Below are positions 1-7,772 of a stretch of 38,770 nt of DNA, piece by piece. Every line of letters starts with the position of its first letter. The first letter of the stretch is position 1. The position numbers were made by a program, and so were the translations under genes. A model generated the notes under the pieces. The model worked only from the letters and a program-made list of their open reading frames with translations. It was not told where the DNA came from and searched no databases. Origin of the DNA: Gilvibacter sp. (lineage in GTDB: Bacteria > Bacteroidota > Bacteroidia > Flavobacteriales > Flavobacteriaceae); contig NZ_JABSPU010000020.1 of assembly GCF_013214815.1 (NCBI RefSeq), positions 1 to 38,770 of the forward strand, written 5' to 3'.

Positions 1-1103
1 GCTAAGAGTGATCCAAGCATCACACAGTCTGCTCCTGCAGCCAAGGCTTTAGGAATATCACCGGTGTAACGGATTCCTCCGTCAGCAATAACAGGCACTC
101 CACTACCCTTAATAGCGGCAGCAACTTCCAATACGGCAGAGAATTGTGGGAACCCAACTCCTGCAACCACTCGTGTGGTACAAATGGATCCTGGACCAAT
201 TCCAACTTTTACAGCATCAGCCCCTGCGTCTACCAAGTACTTAGCAGCCTCAGCAGTTGCAATATTACCTACAACGACTTCCAATTCTGGAAAGCGCTTC
301 TTAATGTCTTTAAGAACAGTGACAACACCTTGAGTATGTCCGTGTGCTGTATCAATTACGATTGCATCCACATCTGCATTGACCAAGGCGGCAGCGCGTT
401 CAACAGCATCTCCAGTAACACCAACGGCAGCGGCAACGCGTAAACGTCCGTAACTGTCTTTATTGGCAATTGGCTTTAAAGATAACTTAGTGATGTCCCT
501 AAAGGTGATCAATCCAATTAAGGTGTTTTCTTTAGTCACTACAGGCAACTTTTCAATTTTGTTGTCTTGCAGGATCTCTTCGGCATCCATAAGGGAAGTT
601 CCTTCATGCGTGGTCACCAAGTTCTCACTGGTCATTACCTCAACGATAGGACGCTCATTGTTCTTTTCAAAACGAAGGTCGCGGTTGGTAACAATACCCT
701 TGAGCTTGCCCTGGCCATCTACGATTGGAATACCTCCAATGCTGTGCTCGCGCATGCTGTTCTTAGCATCAATTACTTTGGCATCTAGCGGCAAGGTAAC
801 CGGATCGATGATCATTCCACTTTCTGCTCGCTTTACACGACGCACCTTAGTGGCTTGTTGCTCAATGGTCATGTTCTTGTGCAAAACACCAATTCCACCT
901 TCTCTGGCCATAGCAATGGCCATACGCGCCTCTGTTACCGTATCCATAGCTGCGGATACAATAGGAACGTTAAGCGTGATATTACGCGTAAACTTGGATT
1001 GAATAGAAACGTCTCTGGGAAGTACCTGTGAATAGGCTGGAACAAGTAGAACGTCGTCGTAAGTAAGACCTTCTCCTACTATTTTGTTTTGATGTGCTGT
1101 CAT
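1..1103 (-). CDS. guaB: IMP dehydrogenase, partial (C-terminus beyond window)
   Basis: Catalyses the NAD-dependent oxidation of IMP to XMP, the committed step of GMP synthesis, in the cytosol. The protein begins [20 protein letters not shown] at the ATG at 1101-1103, the usual start of bacterial IMPDH. About 367 codons are present: the first part of the barrel, a two-CBS regulatory insert, and the catalytic loop GPGSICTTR with its nucleophilic cysteine, followed by the VIADGGIR phosphate-binding segment. The window ends near MLGSLLA, so the mobile flap and C-terminus (roughly 120 residues by family length) are missing only because of the window edge. It is read leftwards. A TATATTTG -7 element lies 54 bases upstream of the start. 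Identification is firm. Confidence 0.96.
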   Translation of the reverse strand, partial: MTAHQNKIVGEGLTYDDVLLVPAYSQVLPRDVSIQSKFTRNITLNVPIVSAAMDTVTEARMAIAMAREGGIGVLHKNMTIEQQATKVRRVKRAESGMIIDPVTLPLDAKVIDAKNSMREHSIGGIPIVDGQGKLKGIVTNRDLRFEKNNERPIVEVMTSENLVTTHEGTSLMDAEEILQDNKIEKLPVVTKENTLIGLITFRDITKLSLKPIANKDSYGRLRVAAAVGVTGDAVERAAALVNADVDAIVIDTAHGHTQGVVTVLKDIKKRFPELEVVVGNIATAEAAKYLVDAGADAVKVGIGPGSICTTRVVAGVGFPQFSAVLEVAAAIKGSGVPVIADGGIRYTGDIPKALAAGADCVMLGSLL

Positions 1104-1156
1104 TGCAATTAAATCTGATGCCCGTAACCGAACGTTAAATTTTATTTAATTGCATG

Positions 1157-1164
1157 CAAATATA
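1157..1164 (-). promoter_or_regulatory. Putative guaB promoter -7 element
   Basis: Read on the minus strand this is TATATTTG, matching the Bacteroidota -7 consensus TAnnTTTG. It lies 54 bases before the guaB start. I see no convincing TTTG -33 element at the expected spacing, so support is the -7 box and its position only. Confidence 0.4.
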
Positions 1165-1217
1165 CCAAAAATCGGCGAGAGCGAATGTAAAGAATTCCTT
1201 AATAAATCTGTGGACGC

Positions 1218-3665
1218 TTAAAAGCGGAACTCCAAACCAGCGTACCAGGTTCTGGGCTGACTTGGAATGATTCCTGGGCCAGGATAACCGGTAGCTCTGC
1301 GGACAAAGTAACTGTTGTCTAATACGTTGTTGATTCCAGCTTCTAGTTGCAACCAAGATTTGAATCGGTAGCGGGCAGAAAAGTCCAAAATATCATAAGA
1401 AGGAATCTCTCCCACTATTCCACTTTGGCTGTTGAGGTCTGCTCTCGAATTGGTCGCATCTGTAAATTGTTCGCTCAAATAGGTGTACTGCAAACTGGCT
1501 AAAAAGTTCTTGTAACCGAGACTCAAACCTGTTTTTAGGTTTACATCAGGAACAAATTCTACCTGATTCCCCACTACATTGTTGAGTTCGCTACGGGTAT
1601 ATTCGGAGCACGTAAGCGCTAAATTGGCAAAAACACTCAAACGATACTCTGGAGTCAGTCCCAATGCTGGAACTAAATTATATTCTCCAAATCCTTCAAA
1701 TCCATAGGTAATGGCATCTCCAATGTTTCCGCGGAACTGTTCCTGCTGAATATCACTAACAGCACGCAGGACCAAGCCCAATCGATCTTGATAACTCAGA
1801 AAGAAGAAACCGGCATCAAAACTGAAGTTGTTCTTGAGGCGACCGCGAACACCAATATCTGCCGTAAAGCCAGATTCATCGCTGATGTCTGGATCAATGG
1901 TCAAGGAAGGGTTGGTGATTCTAATATCGCTAAAAGTTACCGAGCGGTAGTTCTGACTGATGTTTCCATAGAATTCTAAAGCCGGACTGCTCTTATAACT
2001 TGCCCCGAGACCAAGCAACACAAAGCTGCGGTCCACACTGCGCATGTCAGGAACGGTTTCTTGTAAAATGGGATTGCCTGCCAAGTCAAAGTTGATGCGT
2101 TCAAAGCTCCCGTCAATTTCTGTTTTGATGTATTCAAAACGCGCTCCCGGGGTAATACTCAAGCGGTCGGTGAGTTTTAAAATATGTTCAGCAAACAAGG
2201 CTATATTCAAATTCGGGAGATCAAAATCACTTTGACGAGCATAATTCGGGAATTGATCATCTGCAAAATTGAAATCTGCATCTAGGCCATTGGTGCCCGG
2301 CCCTTGTCGTTCTGCATTGTTGGACTGATAGTACTTCCCGCCTATTAAAAAGGTCTGCTCCTGCCCCAACGCATCGTATCTGCTCAAAAAGCGCGCCTCA
2401 GCGCCCCAGTTTCTAAAATTCCCAACGATGAGTTCTCTGGGCGATTCTAAATCATCCACCTGAGACACGCGGTTCTCTCTAAAACCAACAGATTTACGAG
2501 ATGCATCTAAAGCAAAAAGGTTCAAGCTGAACTGACTGCGCTGCGCAATAGCTTGCTCCCACTTTAAACTGTAGAGTTTCCAATCGACTTTAAAATAATT
2601 ACGCGTACGGTTACTAAAAGTAGGATCTTCTTGAAACTGACTGTCTGTAAGCCCTCCAGCTTGCTGCGCTAAATAATTCAAATAACTGAATTCTGCGGTG
2701 ATGGTTGTTCTCTCAGAGGGTTTATAGCGCAACAAACCAAAAGCGTTATAGGACTCAAAATCAGAATTGGGTCTAAAGTCTTCTCCAGATTTAAAGTTGA
2801 AATAGGTGTAATAGCTCAACTTGCCAACTGTCCCGCTCAAGCTATTGAAACTGGTAAACAAATTATAAGCTCCCAGAGTCTGCCGACTCACCAAGGCAAT
2901 GGGTTTGTCCTTTACAGGCTCGCGCATTTTAAAGTTCACCAAACCACCAAACTGTGTTCCGTATTGCAAGGAAGCCGCTCCGCGTACAATCTGAATTTCT
3001 TGCACTGCCTCTGGCGGTGGAGAATAATAACTCTCGGGATACCCCAACACATCTGCAGAGATATCATAACCGTTCTGGCGCGTGTTGAAATTAGAAGTTC
3101 GGTTCGGATTCAAACCGCGGCCACCAATATTGAGTTGCAAACCGGCATCATTGTTCTCATAAATATTCAAACCGACTATGCGTGAGTAGATCTGTCTCGC
3201 ATTTGCTGTGGCCAAATTAGCCGTCACATTATCCAAAAGGATGACTTCACTTTTCTTTCCCGAATATATCGCAGTTCCCTCTACGGGTCTGAGTTGCCTC
3301 AAGGCCAAGACGCGCTCCCTCTGAGCCGTTATGATTACTTCAGAAAGCGCTTCTCCCAAAGGTTGCAGCGTATAATCCAAACGCGTATTTGCAGTTAGCT
3401 CGATGGAAGCTTCTAAAATCTCATAATCTAAAGCAAAGATGTACACCTGATAGGTTCCAGAATCCAAATTCTCAAAGACGGCCAATCCTGAAGCATTAGT
3501 CTGGGTGCTCTGAGCTATTGGATTCAGATACACCTCAGCTTCATTTACGGGCTGTCCCTCTGAATCAGTTATCTGGAATTCCAACTTGCTTTGGCTCCAA
3601 GCTGTATTCAAGCTTAAAAGACCCAAAAGGATCAATAAATAGGTTTTAAAGGATTTACAGTCCAT
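1218..3665 (-). CDS. TonB-dependent receptor, FecA-like
   Basis: Outer-membrane receptor expected to import a ligand, probably a ferric chelate, using TonB energy. The ATG at 3665 is preferred over an in-frame TTG one codon upstream. About 815 residues: a signal peptide ending near AWSQ, a carboxypeptidase-regulatory-like beta-sandwich (about 25-110) typical of Bacteroidota receptors, a plug domain (about 120-250, with EIQIVRGAASLQYGTQFGG), then a long beta-barrel ending in the aromatic tail FRF. The ligand cannot be read from sequence; the FecA-like plug, the imelysin-family partner and the palindromic operators upstream point to iron. It is last in a minus-strand operon and overlaps the preceding carboxylase-like gene by 11 bases, so translation is probably coupled. 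Confidence 0.9.
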   Translation of the reverse strand: MDCKSFKTYLLILLGLLSLNTAWSQSKLEFQITDSEGQPVNEAEVYLNPIAQSTQTNASGLAVFENLDSGTYQVYIFALDYEILEASIELTANTRLDYTLQPLGEALSEVIITAQRERVLALRQLRPVEGTAIYSGKKSEVILLDNVTANLATANARQIYSRIVGLNIYENNDAGLQLNIGGRGLNPNRTSNFNTRQNGYDISADVLGYPESYYSPPPEAVQEIQIVRGAASLQYGTQFGGLVNFKMREPVKDKPIALVSRQTLGAYNLFTSFNSLSGTVGKLSYYTYFNFKSGEDFRPNSDFESYNAFGLLRYKPSERTTITAEFSYLNYLAQQAGGLTDSQFQEDPTFSNRTRNYFKVDWKLYSLKWEQAIAQRSQFSLNLFALDASRKSVGFRENRVSQVDDLESPRELIVGNFRNWGAEARFLSRYDALGQEQTFLIGGKYYQSNNAERQGPGTNGLDADFNFADDQFPNYARQSDFDLPNLNIALFAEHILKLTDRLSITPGARFEYIKTEIDGSFERINFDLAGNPILQETVPDMRSVDRSFVLLGLGASYKSSPALEFYGNISQNYRSVTFSDIRITNPSLTIDPDISDESGFTADIGVRGRLKNNFSFDAGFFFLSYQDRLGLVLRAVSDIQQEQFRGNIGDAITYGFEGFGEYNLVPALGLTPEYRLSVFANLALTCSEYTRSELNNVVGNQVEFVPDVNLKTGLSLGYKNFLASLQYTYLSEQFTDATNSRADLNSQSGIVGEIPSYDILDFSARYRFKSWLQLEAGINNVLDNSYFVRRATGYPGPGIIPSQPRTWYAGLEFRF

Positions 3666-4647
3666 CAATGGTATCGTTAAAAGGAAGTATCCAGGTTTTG
3701 TGTTTAAAGGAATCGCGCTCAGCTACCAGGTTAACTTTGGGGTCGATATAGGCTTGACTCAGTCTGCCGTTCAAGGCCACATAGCTCTCCACATAGACCT
3801 CCACCTGCTCATAACCCTGCTGCTCGTAATGATCGGCCAAATAATGCGCGTACTCCACTATGAAATCAGGCTGAAAGCTCATTTGCTTTTCCTGTAGTGG
3901 CGTTAAAAAGTCGGCATTGTCTATCAAAAATGATTTTCCACTCTGCCCATCCACAACTTTGAATTGGGCATATCCTGCTTTCTCCATCAGCATGACGCGC
4001 CACGAGAATCGATAGCCCTCCTCGGTCCAAAAAAGCTCCCCAGGATACAAAGTATAACGCCAAGGAAAAAGCAACTGGATTGCAAAGAAGACCATTATAA
4101 TAGGAAGCACCACGGTTTTGGGTTTCCAAGAAAAATTTGAAGCCGAGCCAATAGCGCGATAGATATTCAATTTGATCAACAATTTGCGCAAGCCATGCAG
4201 GATGCGCTCGTGGAAGTCCGGAGTAAAGAAGATGAGCGAAGAAACGATCATGATATACGGAAACATTCCAATTGGAAACAGCACTCGCGTTAATACGTGA
4301 AAGACTACAACCAAACCAAAGGCAAACCAACGCGTTCTTGCAAAAAGCAGCAAAAAGGGAATGAAAAGATCGTAAAGCGCTCCTCCATAACTGAAGGCGT
4401 AATGCACCCACTCTTGCTGCATGAGGTCTCCCAAAATCGGCAGATCGTATTTAGAAGGCAACCAGATCTTTAAAGGCATGGCTTCTAAGAGCCAATCGCT
4501 GTTGAGTTTGGCCAAGCCTGCGTAGAAATAAACAATTCCCAACAGAAGCTTAAGGGAATCAACCGTCCAACGCGGAACTTCCTTCAAGGCAAAACCAGGT
4601 CGGAGTGCATCTAATGAATACCAACGGTTTGCAGGTAGAAAGATCAT
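3655..4647 (-). CDS. Gamma-glutamyl carboxylase-like (HTTM) membrane protein, C-terminal part
   Basis: This is the larger part (330 aa) of a membrane protein related to vitamin K-dependent gamma-glutamyl carboxylase. Visible hallmarks shared with the animal enzyme are VYFYAGLAKLNSDW, whose lysine (residue 47) aligns with catalytic Lys218 of the human enzyme; FHVLTRVLFPIGMFPYIM; YRFSWRVM; and a soluble C-terminal region with VALNGRLSQAYIDPKVNL. Several membrane helices precede that soluble region. The first 124 residues of the protein lie in a separate frame at 4644-5018, and the two frames share an ATGA. Alignment to the human protein from memory shows no residues missing at the junction, so a single-base deletion or sequence error is likely. 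Otherwise this is stop-reinitiation producing two chains. Family assignment is firm; activity is unknown. Confidence 0.85.
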   Translation of the reverse strand: MIFLPANRWYSLDALRPGFALKEVPRWTVDSLKLLLGIVYFYAGLAKLNSDWLLEAMPLKIWLPSKYDLPILGDLMQQEWVHYAFSYGGALYDLFIPFLLLFARTRWFAFGLVVVFHVLTRVLFPIGMFPYIMIVSSLIFFTPDFHERILHGLRKLLIKLNIYRAIGSASNFSWKPKTVVLPIIMVFFAIQLLFPWRYTLYPGELFWTEEGYRFSWRVMLMEKAGYAQFKVVDGQSGKSFLIDNADFLTPLQEKQMSFQPDFIVEYAHYLADHYEQQGYEQVEVYVESYVALNGRLSQAYIDPKVNLVAERDSFKHKTWILPFNDTIDGL

Positions 4648-5018
4648 AGAAAGCTGAGCACACTCACAAAATAGTAGTGGTTGAGATAGGTGGTCTTATC
4701 CATGAGCTCGATATAGGTAAAGCTCAAAAAGAACAGCACTATGGCCAGTCGGTATTTATAACCTAAGGCCACGGCAAGCGCCGCAAGACCACAAATCAGA
4801 AAAATCAGATAGGTCCAATTTCCCAAAGGTTTGACCCACTCAAAGCCATAATAGCTAAAATGGAACTCGGGTTCTAAGTATAATTTACTGATCCACCCGT
4901 TAGCCCAAAAGCGAATCAGACTCAATAGCATCATCGCACCAAATAAAACACGAAAGACCGCCAAAGGAGCGGTCTTAATCGTGCGATTAAAATAAGCGTG
5001 ATTTACTAATGAGAACAT
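4644..5018 (-). CDS. Gamma-glutamyl carboxylase-like (HTTM) membrane protein, N-terminal part
   Basis: This 124-residue frame holds the first membrane helices of the carboxylase-like protein continued at 3655-4647. It ends with DKTTYLNHYYFVSVLSFL, which matches the human carboxylase segment beginning DKTSWNNHSY; His114 here aligns with human His160, reported to matter for catalysis. The frame then stops at TGA, overlapping the ATG of the next frame as ATGA. The ATG at 5018 directly abuts the stop of the imelysin gene, so the two are co-transcribed. The intact protein would be about 454 residues. No signal peptide; inner-membrane location is expected. Confidence 0.82.
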   Translation of the reverse strand: MFSLVNHAYFNRTIKTAPLAVFRVLFGAMMLLSLIRFWANGWISKLYLEPEFHFSYYGFEWVKPLGNWTYLIFLICGLAALAVALGYKYRLAIVLFFLSFTYIELMDKTTYLNHYYFVSVLSFL

Positions 5019-6167
5019 TTAGTCGCCGTCTGTGTCAACAAAGTCTACATCAATGCTTAAGGCTTGCAGCATATCTACTTTTATGAGAATTACATTGCGC
5101 TGCAATTCATCATAAGCCTCTAGCATGGCTGTATTGTTTGTTTGAATTTGATTGACAAAATTATCATCAAGAGCGTTGATGGCCAATCGGGCTAGATCAA
5201 ACTGATCGTTGATCAAAGTACTTAAGTCCTCGCCATTTTTTATAGTATTCAAAAAGTCGAGATAAGACTTAAACCCGTTTCCATTTCCGCCAGACTGTCC
5301 ATTTCCATTGAAGAAATTTTGGGTAGCCTGTAAAGCCTCAAGGGCTAATTCTTTTGAAATTTCTTTATTGTAAAACCCTTCTACATTTTCTGGTAACGGA
5401 TCTGTAGAAAACACCCCTGCAGGGATGCCAAACTTTCCGGCACGTAAGGCCTTTTCGTAATAGAAGATGAAGTCATTAGTGAATTTATCAATAGAGCCCG
5501 TTGCAGATGCATCTGTATTGGCCTTGAAACTAGCTGCAAACTCCGCAACCCAATTATCACGAACCTCTGTAGTCAGTGTTTTGATAATTGACGCTAAATC
5601 CACCAAATAATTTAAGTTATTGGCGGCATTGGCATCTGTAGTATAAAACGCAAGAATGTCGGTATCGTTATCCGCAAGGCCATATAGAAGATAATCCATT
5701 GCAGGAAAACCTTGAGCGTCTATAGTTGAAGGCAATTCTAAGTTGTAAGAGCTTGCCGCTCTGAATTCATCAATGGTAGCCTTATCTGCTGGATAGGTGT
5801 TCAAACGTACGCGATAGCGCGCGTCTTCTGCAGGTCCAATCTCAAACATAGAAACCCACTGAAAGGCTCTGTAAGCAGATAACCAATCTGCACGAACTTG
5901 ATCAAGACCCGCCAGATCAGGACTGGCCGCAAAAGCCATGACGCTTGCCTCTAAAGTTTCCGTTATTGGTAAAAAATCCTCGTAGGCAGGAACAATGATA
6001 TTATCTGTCCAGTTGGTCAACAAAGCAGCTCGGTCAAAGCTCGCAGTGTCTCCTCCTCCATTATTACCATCACCATCACCTCCATTGTTATTATCAGGTG
6101 CTGGATCGTCTGATGAACAAGCCAATACAAATCCAGATAATAAAATAAGCAACATCTTCTTAATCAT
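5019..6167 (-). CDS. Imelysin-family (peptidase M75-like) lipoprotein
   Basis: A surface or periplasmic lipoprotein of the imelysin/IrpA family, which is linked to iron uptake and is no longer thought to be a protease. The ATG at 6167 (MIKKMLLILLSGFVLACSSDD) gives a normal lipoprotein signal; an upstream in-frame ATG at 6191 would put extra residues before it and would overlap the T-run of a terminator. After the lipobox cysteine there is an acidic, Gly/Asn-rich linker, then an all-helical domain over about 45-380 with the family-typical end DVDFVDTDGD. The GxHxxE motif of classical imelysins reads GFPAMD here, so its histidine and glutamate are replaced. It abuts the carboxylase-like gene and follows the DUF4856 gene, which is also typical of iron-uptake loci. 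Confidence 0.88.
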   Translation of the reverse strand: MIKKMLLILLSGFVLACSSDDPAPDNNNGGDGDGNNGGGDTASFDRAALLTNWTDNIIVPAYEDFLPITETLEASVMAFAASPDLAGLDQVRADWLSAYRAFQWVSMFEIGPAEDARYRVRLNTYPADKATIDEFRAASSYNLELPSTIDAQGFPAMDYLLYGLADNDTDILAFYTTDANAANNLNYLVDLASIIKTLTTEVRDNWVAEFAASFKANTDASATGSIDKFTNDFIFYYEKALRAGKFGIPAGVFSTDPLPENVEGFYNKEISKELALEALQATQNFFNGNGQSGGNGNGFKSYLDFLNTIKNGEDLSTLINDQFDLARLAINALDDNFVNQIQTNNTAMLEAYDELQRNVILIKVDMLQALSIDVDFVDTDGD

Positions 6168-6189
6168 GATCAATTTTTTAAGGATTATC

Positions 6190-6223
6190 AAAAAATTCAG
6201 GCTGCCTTTTATGACAGCCTGAA
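6190..6223 (-). terminator. Intrinsic terminator or attenuator inside the operon
   Basis: On the minus strand, just after the DUF4856 stop, a 9-bp stem (TTCAGGCTG / CAGCCTGAA, 6196-6223, 10-base loop) is followed by six Ts (6195-6190). This fits a rho-independent terminator. It sits between DUF4856 and the imelysin gene, whose ATG is only 23 bases further on, so it probably reduces rather than abolishes downstream transcription. Confidence 0.7.
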
Positions 6224-6238
6224 ATAATTAATTCTAGT

Positions 6239-7483
6239 TTAGTCAGTGCTACCCGCTTGGGCAACAGTAAAGCTGAACTTCGCAGCAATTTGCTCCGATA
6301 GTGTATCGAGTGTAGCTGGAGTCACGTCCCAAAGTCCGTTTGCTCCATCAGCAAGAAGTGCTTCTAAGATACCATCCACCTCTGCGCGAGTGAAATAAGT
6401 GTCATCTGTACTCGGGTTTCTTGTAAAACGCAAGCTGTAGATGAAACCCCAACCTTCTGAGATGTCGTGGAAAGCAGCTCCAAAGTCTTCCGCTTCAATA
6501 CCGTTCTTACCTTGTTGTAGGTAGTATACCGCACGGATAGCGATGATTTCAGATACTTTTTGTTGAATGATATCCGCTTGCTCGTCACGAAGGTCATAAT
6601 CTCCTCCAACAATCGCAGCACGTCCTAATTTAAAAGCGTCATAGATCTCTTGTGCGATTCCAGCGAAATCTGCATCGCCTTCAACACGTCCTAAATACTT
6701 ATTCAAAAAGCTGTCATCATCACCAACGGTAGGTAGTGGATTAGCCAAATTTTGCGATGTACCAAAAAGGTATCCGTAGGCTTCATCCCATTTATGCTCC
6801 ATGGTGGTGTAGTTCTTCCCTTCTGCTAAAACGCCTTCGTCATTGTTAGCACGGTTATCTCCTTCATCCAATACGGCTTCTCCCAAGTAGTTGTTTAGCA
6901 TTTGGTCTGCCATAAGTGCTCCCATAAGTCCTTTAGTAAAGGCTTGGTCCATTTCAAGACCTTGTCCAGTTACGTAACGGGTAGAAGAACCGTCCGCAAT
7001 TTGCCCTGCAACACCTGGCGCCGCAGCAACCAATTCGTTAGGGAAAACTTCTGTGATCTGCACATTGATATACTGTTCAAACTGATCCTTAATTGCAGTT
7101 GCTTCCGTGGCGTTAGCACTAAAGTAGTCGCGAGAAGCTGCAGTTTTACTCCTGATGTTTTTGTCAGAGGCATTCAAATCAGCGTTTTCAAAGTTATCTT
7201 GACCTTCTTCATGCGTGTATTTTGCAAGCATAGCAGCTTCTGTAGCATTGTCAAAGTCTTTAAAATCATCTACAAGCTCTTCAGCCATTAAGATTCGAGT
7301 AGTCTGTCCGCTGAACGAAACAGTGGTTTCACCATTTCTTTCAAAGTTGTAGGTTAAAGGCGCTTCGATCATTGGGTCCATACCCTGATCGTCATCGGTC
7401 ATCGGTGTTGTATTGTCGTCATCATTTGAACAACTTGCAAAAACAACAGCTGTAGCTAGTAATAGTTTTGGAAAATGTTTCAT
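6239..7483 (-). CDS. DUF4856 lipoprotein
   Basis: A lipoprotein of about 414 residues that I recognise as the DUF4856 family, which often neighbours imelysin-type proteins. The ATG at 7483 (MKHFPKLLLATAVVFASCSNDDD) gives a clean lipoprotein signal; a TTG ten codons upstream opens the same frame but would lengthen the signal unnaturally. The SNDDD after the cysteine resembles the acidic export signal that sends Flavobacteriaceae lipoproteins to the cell surface. The mature protein is acidic, with many alanines, and appears mostly helical. It is the first gene of the putative metal-uptake operon, preceded by a leader of roughly 180 bases and a promoter between two palindromes. The molecular function is unknown; a metal- or chelate-binding partner of the receptor is an inference. 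Confidence 0.82.
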   Translation of the reverse strand: MKHFPKLLLATAVVFASCSNDDDNTTPMTDDDQGMDPMIEAPLTYNFERNGETTVSFSGQTTRILMAEELVDDFKDFDNATEAAMLAKYTHEEGQDNFENADLNASDKNIRSKTAASRDYFSANATEATAIKDQFEQYINVQITEVFPNELVAAAPGVAGQIADGSSTRYVTGQGLEMDQAFTKGLMGALMADQMLNNYLGEAVLDEGDNRANNDEGVLAEGKNYTTMEHKWDEAYGYLFGTSQNLANPLPTVGDDDSFLNKYLGRVEGDADFAGIAQEIYDAFKLGRAAIVGGDYDLRDEQADIIQQKVSEIIAIRAVYYLQQGKNGIEAEDFGAAFHDISEGWGFIYSLRFTRNPSTDDTYFTRAEVDGILEALLADGANGLWDVTPATLDTLSEQIAAKFSFTVAQAGSTD

Positions 7484-7570
7484 ATCAGTTTTATGTTGAG
7501 CTAGGCGTCTCAAACCAGCTGAATATTTAAGAGTTTTAAACGGTACACGGTTGTAGTTAAAGTCAAGGCT

Positions 7571-7590
7571 ATTCTACTTAAAAGAAGAAT
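7571..7590 (-). other. Hairpin in the leader of the DUF4856 operon
   Basis: Inverted repeat ATTCTACTT-AA-AAGAAGAAT with one internal mismatch, inside the leader between the predicted promoter and the DUF4856 start. A second near-palindrome, TTATCAGCTGGTAA, lies at 7603-7616. No known riboswitch class is recognised. Confidence 0.35.
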
Positions 7591-7641
7591 GTAATATCCA
7601 AATTATCAGCTGGTAACAAGGGTATGAATTACCTTTAGATT

Positions 7642-7664
7642 TTATTTAGACTAACTTTAAATAA
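7642..7664. promoter_or_regulatory. Operator palindrome 1, Fur-like
   Basis: A 23-base site with outer arms TTATTTA and TAAATAA. It matches the site at 7703-7725 at 20 of 23 positions. It begins six bases downstream of the predicted -7 box, so it should cover the transcription start. The ATTTAGA half-site and the iron-type operon suggest a Fur-family repressor; this is inference. Confidence 0.6.
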
Positions 7665-7669
7665 CTGCG

Positions 7670-7701
7670 CAAAATTATAACGCAATTAAACGCCAGTCAA
7701 G
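7670..7701 (-). promoter_or_regulatory. Promoter of the DUF4856-imelysin-carboxylase-TonB receptor operon
   Basis: On the minus strand: CTTG (7701-7698), a 20-base spacer, then TAATTTTG (7677-7670), matching the Bacteroidota consensus TTTG-N19-TAnnTTTG. It lies exactly between two palindromic operator-like sites. The predicted start is near 7664, giving a leader of about 180 bases. Confidence 0.6.
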
Positions 7702-7702
7702 T

Positions 7703-7725
7703 TTATTTAGAATAATTTTAAATAA
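7703..7725. promoter_or_regulatory. Operator palindrome 2, Fur-like
   Basis: A 23-base site whose 19-base core ATTTAGAATAATTTTAAAT is a perfect inverted repeat except for one base. It abuts the upstream side of the predicted -33 element. Its centre is 61 bases from that of the matching site at 7642-7664, close to six helical turns. Confidence 0.65.
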
Positions 7726-7772
7726 AATTTAGGTTAAGAAATTCAAGAGCTGATTATCAGCATTTTCCTGAA

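Noticed and set aside
463-1002. Plus-strand open frame of 179 codons inside guaB
   Set aside because: It is antisense to the well-conserved IMP dehydrogenase frame and has no recognisable domain.
3866-4411. Minus-strand open frame of 181 codons within the carboxylase-like gene
   Set aside because: It overlaps the motif-bearing frame 3655-4647 in another phase and reads as low-complexity shadow sequence.
7749-7761. GCTGATTATCAGC palindrome after the 5'-nucleotidase stop as a terminator
   Set aside because: The stem is only five pairs with a three-base loop, and no T-run follows on either strand.
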